A DNA stretch of 6,159 nucleotides from Anaerolineales bacterium UBA3940. GTDB taxonomy: Bacteria; Chloroflexota; Anaerolineae; Aggregatilineales; UBA3940. Positions 1 through 6,159 of the stretch are shown here, piece by piece. The stretch spans positions 611 to 6,769 of the forward strand of contig DGDY01000175.1 in assembly GCA_002385675.1 (NCBI GenBank), in the 5' to 3' direction. A model generated the notes under the pieces. That model did no database searches, had not been told where the DNA came from, and saw only the letters and a list, made by a program, of their open reading frames with translations. Each line of letters begins with the position of its first letter. Positions within the stretch are counted from its first letter, which is position 1. The position numbers and the translations under genes are program-made.

Positions 1-2
1 TG

Positions 3-1787
3 TGGCGCGGGTTGCGCATCACCCTGAGCGAGGGGCGGCTGCTGCCAGTCGGTGTCGGCGAGTGGTACTGGAATGCCACCCGTGTGATCCCCGTGCCGAT
101 CGGGTCGGATGGCGCGGCGACCGAGGTCCAGCCCATTACGGAGTTCCCGTTCTTTACCTTCCTATATGCCGACCTGCACGCCCATATGATCGCCATGCCG
201 CTGACGCTCACCGCGCTCGGCTGGGCCATCGGCACGGTGCGCGGCGCAAGGCTCGCCGATGGCCTGCGCCCGCTGCGCGTGCTGCTGGCTGGCTTTATGG
301 GCGCGCTGGTCGTTGGCGCGCTCCGCCCGACGAACACATGGGACTATCCGACATACCTGGCGCTCGCCGCCGCCGCGATTGCGGTTGCGGTACTGGTCTG
401 GCGGGACGACGAAGCGGCCCTGCCCGCACTCGCCATTGGCGGGCTGGGCGCGATCCTCGGTGGCGGGGCGGGGTTCGCCCTCGCCGCGGGGACACCGACA
501 GCGCTGCCGATCGCCGGGGGCGGGGCGGCGCTTGGCCTGCTGCTCGGCTACGGGGTCGGCCTCGCCGTAACCCGTGCGGAAGGCAGCATGCTCACACACT
601 GGCTGTCGCTGCTCATCGCCGGTGGGCTGATCGCGCTCTTCGCCGGGGCGACCGCCCTGCTGTACCTGCCGTACATCCAGACGTACCGCCTCGGCTACGA
701 CCAGATCCTGCCGTGGGAAGGCTCGCGGACGCCGCTGTGGGCTTACCTCGACATTCACGGGCTGTTCCTGTTCATCATCGCCTCGTGGCTCGTGCTGGAA
801 CTGTGGCGCTGGCTCGGCGGGCGGCTCAACCGGCGGCATACCATGCTGATCCTGCTCGGCGGCGGGGCGCTCATCGCGCTGACCGCATTCGCGGCGACTC
901 GCGTCACCCCGGTTGCGGCGGCGGCGCTGCCGCTACTCGCTGCGGCGCTGGCGCTCTTCCTGCGGCATGGGCAGGCAGTTCAAACGCGGTTCGTGCTCGT
1001 CCTGCTGCTGGCGGCGCTTTCACTGACGCTGCTCGTCGAGGTCGTCGTGCTCGCCGGGGACCTGAGCCGGATGAACACGGTGTTCAAGTTCTACCTGCAG
1101 GTGTGGCTGCTGTTGGCGATCGTCGCCGGAGTATCGCTCGCGTGGCTGCTACCCGCCCTGCGCGCCGGGCGCGGCCTCCTGCGCGCGGCGTGGCTGCTTG
1201 TGCTCGCGGGGCTTGTCGCGCTGGCCGGGCTCTACACGCTTACCGCCACGCGGGCCAAGGTCGCCGACCGCTGGAACCCCAATGCGCCGGTGACCCTCGA
1301 CGGCATGGCCTACATGCCGACCGTCGAGTGGGCGGAGAACGGCGCGACGTTCAGCCTGCGCGGCGATTACGAGGCGATCCGCTGGCTGCAAACCCACGTC
1401 GAGGGCCACCCGGTCATGCTGGAGGGGCTCTCATGGCGTGAATACCTGTGGGGCAACCGGGTGAGCGTGTACACCGGCCTGCCTTCTGTCATCGGCTGGA
1501 ACTGGCACCAGCGCCAGCAGCGCGGCTGGCAGCAGCAGGACGTGTGGCAGCGCATCGCCGACGTGAACGAGATATACAACACCACTGATCTCGCACGGGC
1601 ACAGGAGCTACTGCGCCGGTACGGCGTTGAACTAATCGTCGTCGGCGAGTTGGAGCGCGCCTATTACGACCCCGCCGGGCTGGCAAAGTTCGAAGCAATG
1701 GCCGCCGACGGCTTGCTGGATCTGGCCTACGAGGGCGAGGGCACGGCGATCTACCGCGTAAGGGAGGCGCAGAGCGCAGAATCATGA
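3..1787 (+). CDS. DUF2298 (Chlor_Arch_YYY family) multi-pass membrane protein, 5'-truncated
   Basis: The frame is open from the window edge to a TGA at 1785-1787 and gives 594 residues. The first visible codons (W-R-G-L-R) line up with an internal part of the downstream paralogue, so roughly 270 N-terminal residues, including any YYYxG motif, lie outside the window. The TTG at 12 should not be taken as a start. Motifs shared with the next gene are WYWNATRVI (about 21-29), EFPFFTFLYADLHAH (47-61), NTWDYPTYL (111-119), MNTVFKFY (357-364) and YNTTDLARAQELLRRYGV (525-542). About a dozen hydrophobic segments lie between residues 62 and 417, including a Gly/Ala-rich pair at about 140-190. A soluble, probably extracytoplasmic domain follows from about 420. 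DUF2298 proteins have no proven reaction. Co-occurrence with GT-C-like proteins suggests a role in membrane glycan handling (inference). Family assignment is firm; function is unknown. Confidence 0.87.
   Translation, partial: WRGLRITLSEGRLLPVGVGEWYWNATRVIPVPIGSDGAATEVQPITEFPFFTFLYADLHAHMIAMPLTLTALGWAIGTVRGARLADGLRPLRVLLAGFMGALVVGALRPTNTWDYPTYLALAAAAIAVAVLVWRDDEAALPALAIGGLGAILGGGAGFALAAGTPTALPIAGGGAALGLLLGYGVGLAVTRAEGSMLTHWLSLLIAGGLIALFAGATALLYLPYIQTYRLGYDQILPWEGSRTPLWAYLDIHGLFLFIIASWLVLELWRWLGGRLNRRHTMLILLGGGALIALTAFAATRVTPVAAAALPLLAAALALFLRHGQAVQTRFVLVLLLAALSLTLLVEVVVLAGDLSRMNTVFKFYLQVWLLLAIVAGVSLAWLLPALRAGRGLLRAAWLLVLAGLVALAGLYTLTATRAKVADRWNPNAPVTLDGMAYMPTVEWAENGATFSLRGDYEAIRWLQTHVEGHPVMLEGLSWREYLWGNRVSVYTGLPSVIGWNWHQRQQRGWQQQDVWQRIADVNEIYNTTDLARAQELLRRYGVELIVVGELERAYYDPAGLAKFEAMAADGLLDLAYEGEGTAIYRVREAQSAES
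1761..1767 (+). promoter_or_regulatory. possible ribosome binding site for the second DUF2298 gene
   Basis: AGGGAGG lies inside the end of the first gene. The 16-nt gap to the ATG at 1784 is longer than the usual 5-10 nt. Initiation here may therefore depend mainly on coupling through the ATGA stop-start overlap, with ribosomes finishing gene 1 restarting on gene 2. Confidence 0.4.
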
Positions 1788-4261
1788 TGGGGCAGATCTT
1801 CTCCGTGCTCGGCTGGTATATCCTCGTCACCGCGCTCGGCTGGCTGATCTGGCCGCTGGCCTTCCGTCTGCTGCCTGGCCTGCCCGACCGCGGCTACACG
1901 GCAAGCCGGGCGCTCGGCCTGCTGCTCGTCGGCTATGTGTACTGGCTGCTCGGCGTGCTCGGCCTGCTGAACAACTCGCTCGGCGGGGTGCTGTTCGCCA
2001 CGCTGATCGTCGTCGCCGGGGCGTGGTGGCTCCATCACGGAGGAACGCAGCGCGAGGAGCGGATGGCATGGCTCGGCGCGAACCGGCGCGTGCTGCTCAT
2101 CGCGGAGGCTCTGTTCCTTGCCGGCTTTTTCGGCTGGGTGCTCTTCCGCGCCCACACCCCGGAGATCCGTTTCACCGAGAAGCCGATGGAGTTGGCCTTC
2201 CTGAACGGCGTGCGCCTCAGCCCAGCCTTCCCCCCGCGCGACCCGTGGCTGGCAGGCTATGCCATCAGTTACTACTACTTCGGCTATGTGATGATCGCGC
2301 TGCTGGCGGACCTCGCGGGTACGGCGACGGGCGTCGCCTTTAACCTCGGCATTGCGCTATTGTTCGCGCTGACGCTCATCGGCGCGTACGGGGCGGCCTA
2401 CAACCTGATCGCCGTGCACCGCCGCGAGACAGAGCCGGACGCACCGCCCGGCCCGGCGGCGCTGTGGGCGCTGCTCGGCCCGCTCTTCGTCGCGGTGATG
2501 GGCAACCTTGAAGGTCTATTTGAGTTGCTGCGCTCGCTGAACGTCGCCCCGTTTGGCGGGCGGCTGTACGCGTGGCTCGACATCAACGGCCTGAGCGCCC
2601 CAACGGGCGGCACGCCCCGGCTGCCCGGCCCGTCGCAGGGCTGGTGGTGGTGGCGCGCCTCCCGCGTGATCCACGACCGTACCCCGGCGGGCGAGTCCAT
2701 CGGGCTCCAGCCTATCGACGAGTTCCCGTTCTTCAGCTTCCTGCTGGGCGACATGCACCCGCACGTGCTGGCGCTGCCGTTCGGGCTGCTGGCGCTGATG
2801 TTCGCCTTCAACGTGCTCACCGAGCGCGAGCCGCAGGCCGGGCGCTTCCGCACGGCGCAGGCTGTGCTGTACGTGCTGGCCTTTGGCGGGCTGGCTTTTC
2901 TCAACACGTGGGATTTGCCGATTTACCTGTTCGTGCTGGTCGGCGCGATGGCCATCCGGAACATCCGGCAGCGCGGCTGGTTCGAGAGCGCGGACCTCAC
3001 CCGCCCACTGCTGCGAGGCGCGGGGGTCGGGGTGGCGGGCCTGCTGGCTTACCTGCCCTGGCTGATCAGCTTCAGTTCGCAGGCAGGCGGCATCCTGCCC
3101 AACGCCCTCTTCCCGACGCGCCTGCACCAGTTCTTTGTGATGTTCGGCCCGCTGCTGGTGCTCGCTATCGCGCTGGCGGCTGATACCGCCCTCCGGCAGA
3201 CGCGCGCCCGCCGCGCCGACTGGTCTCTTGCGACAATGCTCGGCGTGGGCCTGCTGCTGACGCTTATCGCCCTGATGATGATGCTCGGCGCGGTCGCCAT
3301 GCGCGCCGACCCGGGCATCGCAGCCTTTGCCACCAGCGCGTTCGGCGGGAGCGACGGCAATATGATGGTGCGCGTGCTGCAACACCGGCTGGCGCACCCG
3401 CTCACGCCGCTGCTGCTCACCGCGCTGATCGTCACGACACTGGCCGGGCTGCTGCCGCGCCCGCCCGCCTCCGAGGACGAGCCGCCCGCACCGCCCATCA
3501 GCGCGGCGACCGGCTTCGCCCTGCTGCTCGTCGTCACCGGTGCAATGCTCACGCTCGGCTCGGAGTTCGTGTACCTGCGTGACAACTTCGGGCAGCGGCT
3601 CAACACGATCTTCAAGTTCTATTATGCGGCGTGGGTGCTGTGGGCGGTGGCCGGGGCATACGCCGCGCACGTCCTGCTGACACAGCGCGGGCGAGCCGTG
3701 CAGGTCGCGCTCGGCGGGCTGCTGGCGCTCCTCGTGCTCGTGGGGATGGTCTACCCGGCGCTTGCCATCCCCAGCAAGGCGGCAGAGTCAAGCGCACCGC
3801 CAACGCTCGACGGCATCGACTACATCCGGCGCGAGCGCCCCGGCGATTATGCCGCCATCGAGTGGCTGCGGGCCAACGCCGAGCCCGACGCTATCGTGCT
3901 GGAGGCGGTTGGCGGAGCGTACTCGGATTATGGGCGCGTTGCCAGCACCACCGGCCTGCCGACGCTGCTCGGCTGGGCCAACCACGAGCGCCAGTGGCGC
4001 GGCGATCGCTACGACGAGTTCGCGGGCACGCGCGAGCAGGACATCCGCGAGATTTACAACACGCAGAGCCCTCGCCGCGCACAGGAGCTTCTTGAGCAGT
4101 ACGGCGTGACGTACGTGTTCGTGGGCTCGCTGGAGCGCGACCCGTCCTTCGCCTCGCCGGCAGGCATCGCCAAGTTCGACCGTTTCCTCACGCCCGTGTA
4201 CCAGGCAAACGGCGTGACCATCTACCGTGCCGACCAACCGCGCATCGAGGAGGAATTCTGA
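1784..4261 (+). CDS. DUF2298 (Chlor_Arch_YYY family) multi-pass membrane protein, complete
   Basis: This encodes 825 residues, within the 700-900 typical of single-domain family members. The start ATG overlaps the previous stop (ATGA). A second ATG follows directly at 1787, but no later start is plausible because the first membrane segment begins at once. Four N-terminal hydrophobic segments precede a loop with HTPEIRFTEKPME (124-136), then the family signature YYYFG (163-167). A four-Trp run (287-290) precedes EFPFFSFLLGDMHPH (313-327). Next come NTWDLPIYL (374-382), several membrane segments, LNTIFKFY (606-613) and a final helix pair ending near 662. Residues from about 663 form a soluble domain with EIYNT (756-760), RAQELL and a YGVTYVFVGSLER stretch. 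It is a diverged tandem copy of the upstream gene. The role is unknown; the conserved Asp/His cluster and the Agl23-like neighbour suggest handling of lipid-linked sugars at the membrane (inference). Confidence 0.92.
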   Translation: MMGQIFSVLGWYILVTALGWLIWPLAFRLLPGLPDRGYTASRALGLLLVGYVYWLLGVLGLLNNSLGGVLFATLIVVAGAWWLHHGGTQREERMAWLGANRRVLLIAEALFLAGFFGWVLFRAHTPEIRFTEKPMELAFLNGVRLSPAFPPRDPWLAGYAISYYYFGYVMIALLADLAGTATGVAFNLGIALLFALTLIGAYGAAYNLIAVHRRETEPDAPPGPAALWALLGPLFVAVMGNLEGLFELLRSLNVAPFGGRLYAWLDINGLSAPTGGTPRLPGPSQGWWWWRASRVIHDRTPAGESIGLQPIDEFPFFSFLLGDMHPHVLALPFGLLALMFAFNVLTEREPQAGRFRTAQAVLYVLAFGGLAFLNTWDLPIYLFVLVGAMAIRNIRQRGWFESADLTRPLLRGAGVGVAGLLAYLPWLISFSSQAGGILPNALFPTRLHQFFVMFGPLLVLAIALAADTALRQTRARRADWSLATMLGVGLLLTLIALMMMLGAVAMRADPGIAAFATSAFGGSDGNMMVRVLQHRLAHPLTPLLLTALIVTTLAGLLPRPPASEDEPPAPPISAATGFALLLVVTGAMLTLGSEFVYLRDNFGQRLNTIFKFYYAAWVLWAVAGAYAAHVLLTQRGRAVQVALGGLLALLVLVGMVYPALAIPSKAAESSAPPTLDGIDYIRRERPGDYAAIEWLRANAEPDAIVLEAVGGAYSDYGRVASTTGLPTLLGWANHERQWRGDRYDEFAGTREQDIREIYNTQSPRRAQELLEQYGVTYVFVGSLERDPSFASPAGIAKFDRFLTPVYQANGVTIYRADQPRIEEEF
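4247..4255 (+). promoter_or_regulatory. Shine-Dalgarno site for the Agl23-like gene
   Basis: GAGGAGGAA lies inside the last codons of the second DUF2298 gene, 5 nt before the ATG at 4261. It is a near-ideal match to the anti-Shine-Dalgarno sequence and fixes the start of gene 3. Together with the 1-nt TGATG overlap it indicates efficient, probably coupled translation. Confidence 0.75.
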
Positions 4262-6159
4262 TGGCCAGTACATCCACCAGCCGCCTCGCAAGCGTCGCAG
4301 GCTGGCGCACGACGATCCGCGTTGAACCCCTCGCTTACGGGCTGGTTGCCCTCGTCGCGCTGCTCCTGCGCGCCGTGCAGCTAGGGCACGCACCGCTCAG
4401 CACGGGCGAGGCGGGGCAGGCGCTTGCCGCGCTGCGCTTCGTAGAGGACGGGATATTCAACTCACGCGCCATCCACAGCCCGCTCGCCTTCGCCGGGACG
4501 GCCCTGTCGATGGCGCTGTTCGGCGCGACGGACGCCGCCGCCCGCCTCGTCTCGATGCTGGCAGGCGTTGGGCTGGCGCTCACGCCGGGGCTGTTCCGGC
4601 GGGAGCTTGGCCGCTCCGGCGCACTGATCGCCGCCACGTGGCTGGCGATCTCGCCGGTCGCCGTCGGCGCATCCCGCCGCCTGAACGGGGTGACGCTGGC
4701 AATGCTCGCGTTGCTCGTCGCGCTGGCGGCCACGCGTAACCTGCTCGCGGGGCGGTCGCGCCGCTACGCGGTGGTCACAGGCGCGGCGCTTGCCGCCGCA
4801 TGGCTCGCCGATCACGGGGCGTTTGCCGTCGCGCTTGCGCTGCTCGCGGGCGGGGTGTTTGCGTTCATCACCGACGAGGAAGACCTGCTCACGCGGAATG
4901 CGCTGCGGGCGGCGGCGGGCCGGGTGCCCTGGGGTACCTTCGCCGCCACATTTGCCGGGGCATTTGTACTGCTCGCGACGCTGTTCTTCGCCGCGCCGCG
5001 CGGGCTAGGCGCGGGCGCCGATCAGCTTGGCCGCTTCCTCACGGGCTTCGTTGAGGACGCGCCCGGCGTCTCGCCGATCATTGCATTGCTGGTCTATGAT
5101 CCAGGGCTGGTGATCTTCGGGTTTATCGGCGCGTGGCGAACCACGCAGTCCCCCCTGCCCTGGCAGCGCGTGCTGGCGGGGTGGGCCATCGCTGCCACGC
5201 TGCTGACCATCGTGTACCGGGGCGCAGCGCCGGAGCACGCGCTGTGGGCGGTCGTGCCGCTGGCGGGGCTGGCGGCGCTCGCCGTGCGCGACCTGTTCGC
5301 GTGGGAGGACGACGCGCCGCGCTCGGCACTGTTTGGCTTCGCGCTCGCCATCCTTGCACTGGTCGCGATGAGCTTCGCCAGCCTGACGCACTACCTCACC
5401 GCGCCGCGCGTGCTGCCCATCCCGCCGAGCGGCACGGCTGCCGTCAGCCTACCGGTTGACCTGCTGCTCGTGGGGCTGTGGGCGGCGCTGCTCGTCATCC
5501 TGTGGTTCAGCGCGGCGAGCCTGTGGCAGCCCCGGCTGGCCTGGCACAGCACGGGCCTCGCCGGGCTGGTGCTCGCCGGGATGATCGCGGTGGGGCAGAG
5601 CGGCGCGCTGGCGTTCTTTCGCCCGGACAGCCCCGCCGAGCCGCTCAACGCAGCGCCCGCGCAGGCCGGGCTGACCCGCCTCGTGCAGACCGCCGAGGAG
5701 ATCAGCGACTTCACCGCCGGGCACGAGCACGCGGCGAGCGTCACCGTGCAGGCGGAGCCGGGCAGCGCCCTCGCCTGGGCGCTGCGCGACTTTGACGACC
5801 TGACGCTCGTCTCGCGCGTTGACCCTACCGTGTCGGCTGAACTGGTCGTGACGCCCGTCGAGGGGGTGGACCCAGCGCTGGGCTCCAGCTACGTCGGGCA
5901 GGATTTCGTCATCGAGGCGAGGTGGCAACCGCGCAATCTCTCGTTCAGCGATGCACTACGCTGGTTGATCTACCGCACCACGCCGGTCGAGCCCACGCAG
6001 ATGCGGGCCATCCTGTGGGTGCGGGAGGATGTCTACCGGCTCGTATCGGCAGGGGGGGGGGCCGCCCCCCCCCGGGGGGGAGCCCCCCCGGGGGGGGGGG
6101 AATTTTTTCTTTTTTACAACCTACACCGGCCGCCGCAGGGGAAAGGGTGGACATGTGGG
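4261..6159 (+). CDS. Agl23-like / TIGR03663 family membrane protein (PMT/GT-C-related), 3' end missing
   Basis: The ATG shares one base with the preceding TGA and sits 5 nt after a strong GAGGAGGAA site, so the start is secure. The frame stays open to the window end (633 codons), but only residues 1-597 (to 6051) look genuine. Membrane segments run from about 22-40 to about 430-447. A soluble tail follows, with AWALRDF (505-511) and a DALRWLIYR...ILWVRED block (564-590), as expected for Agl23-type proteins. Other family-like parts are VSPIIALLVYDPGLVIFGFIG (split around 270-290) and PEHALWAVVPLAGL (324-337). The first loop reads STGEAGQAL (47-55) and IHSP (71-74), where family members normally have a DE dipeptide and an HGP tripeptide. 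Arg95 and Arg139/140 may be the conserved arginines. The protein is related to dolichyl-phosphate-mannose mannosyltransferases, but no reaction is established. Translation with DUF2298 proteins suggests a shared glycan-related task. A generic PMT-family glycosyltransferase is the alternative name. Confidence 0.78.
   Translation, partial: MASTSTSRLASVAGWRTTIRVEPLAYGLVALVALLLRAVQLGHAPLSTGEAGQALAALRFVEDGIFNSRAIHSPLAFAGTALSMALFGATDAAARLVSMLAGVGLALTPGLFRRELGRSGALIAATWLAISPVAVGASRRLNGVTLAMLALLVALAATRNLLAGRSRRYAVVTGAALAAAWLADHGAFAVALALLAGGVFAFITDEEDLLTRNALRAAAGRVPWGTFAATFAGAFVLLATLFFAAPRGLGAGADQLGRFLTGFVEDAPGVSPIIALLVYDPGLVIFGFIGAWRTTQSPLPWQRVLAGWAIAATLLTIVYRGAAPEHALWAVVPLAGLAALAVRDLFAWEDDAPRSALFGFALAILALVAMSFASLTHYLTAPRVLPIPPSGTAAVSLPVDLLLVGLWAALLVILWFSAASLWQPRLAWHSTGLAGLVLAGMIAVGQSGALAFFRPDSPAEPLNAAPAQAGLTRLVQTAEEISDFTAGHEHAASVTVQAEPGSALAWALRDFDDLTLVSRVDPTVSAELVVTPVEGVDPALGSSYVGQDFVIEARWQPRNLSFSDALRWLIYRTTPVEPTQMRAILWVREDVYRLVSAGGGAAPPRGGAPPGGGEFFLFYNLHRPPQGKGWTCG
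6052..6100. repeat. G/C homopolymer block with a perfect 16-bp inverted repeat (probable artefact)
   Basis: The block consists of G10, CC, G, C9, G7, AG, C7 and G11, with only one A. Positions 6065-6080 pair perfectly with 6083-6098 around a 2-nt loop. Nothing else in the window resembles it: the coding sequence up to 6051 is GC-rich but never homopolymeric. The abrupt change inside a conserved reading frame suggests poly-G or homopolymer miscalling, or a fold-back at a contig end, rather than genomic sequence. Confidence 0.75.
6101..6159. other. low-quality or foreign tail at the window end
   Basis: The tail begins AA, T6, C, T6 and continues with 44 bases of mixed composition. The T-runs are unlike any part of the preceding 6 kb. 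There is no stop codon in any forward frame, so the open frame of gene 3 runs through by chance. Translation gives a Pro/Gly-rich then FFLFY-containing stretch with no resemblance to the family's C-terminus. It is best treated as unreliable sequence. Confidence 0.6.

Noticed and set aside
12..14. TTG as the start codon of the first gene.
   Set aside because: The frame is open back to the window edge, and the sequence there corresponds to residue ~270-285 of the paralogue, so the true start is upstream of the window.
2..1441. A 479-codon open frame parallel to the first gene, one base out of register.
   Set aside because: Its translation is Arg/Ala/Pro-rich with no family motifs, as expected for an out-of-frame reading of GC-rich DNA. 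The competing frame carries clear DUF2298 motifs and membrane segments.
1771..1800. A frameshift splitting one two-domain DUF2298 protein into genes 1 and 2.
   Set aside because: Gene 1 ends after its own complete C-terminal domain. Gene 2 begins with a normal N-terminal membrane segment at an ATGA overlap. Both ends look natural.
2516..3670. A 384-codon open frame on the minus strand inside the second DUF2298 gene.
   Set aside because: It is Gln/Arg/Glu/His-rich low-complexity sequence, typical of the complement of GC-rich membrane-protein codons. It lies wholly within a gene with strong motif support.
6065..6115. Intrinsic terminator: 16-bp GC hairpin followed by T6-C-T6.
   Set aside because: The shape fits, but the stem is pure homopolymer, no stop codon precedes it, and the surrounding composition is anomalous. 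An artefact explains it better than a real terminator.
6052..6159. The Pro/Gly then FFLFY stretch as the genuine C-terminus of the Agl23-like protein.
   Set aside because: It is encoded entirely by the homopolymer block and anomalous tail, resembles no part of the family, and reaches no stop codon.

Overview
The window is a GC-rich stretch of bacterial-looking DNA. It carries three closely packed genes, all on the + strand, whose frames fill it almost end to end. Every gene encodes a multi-pass membrane protein with a soluble C-terminal tail. The genes overlap by 4 nt (ATGA) and 1 nt (TGATG), so they are almost certainly one transcription unit that began upstream of the window. Both outer genes are cut by the window edges.

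The first two genes (3-1787, lacking its N-terminus, and 1784-4261, complete) are diverged tandem paralogues. They belong to the DUF2298 / 'Chlor_Arch_YYY' family of very hydrophobic membrane proteins, known mainly from Chloroflexota and some Archaea. The complete copy has the family's YYYxG signature at residues 163-167. Both copies share the blocks EFPFFxFxx(G/A)DxHxH, NTWDxPxYL, (M/L)NT(V/I)FKFY and a C-terminal soluble module with YNTxxxxRAQELLxxYGV. The third gene (4261 to the window end) looks like the companion family TIGR03663 / 'flippase activity-associated protein Agl23', a relative of PMT-type GT-C glycosyltransferases. As far as I recall, that family is repeatedly found beside DUF2298 genes.

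Gene content, GC-rich codon use, Shine-Dalgarno-like sites and the lack of a strongly acidic (haloarchaeal) proteome point to a member of the Chloroflexota. This is inference from family distribution, not proof. The likely common theme is lipid-linked glycan assembly, flipping or transfer at the cytoplasmic membrane, but the biochemical role of both families is unproven.

The most notable points are these. The Agl23-like gene appears to have lost both hallmark motifs of its family (DE is now GE, HGP is now HSP). The two DUF2298 paralogues are adjacent single-domain genes, whereas some relatives carry two copies in one protein. The last ~108 bases (from 6052) change abruptly into G/C homopolymers, a perfect 16-bp hairpin and T-runs. 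That tail looks like a sequencing or assembly artefact at a contig end, and it probably replaces the true end of gene 3. No RNA genes, mobile elements or CRISPR arrays were seen, and there is no gene-free gap longer than 300 bases.
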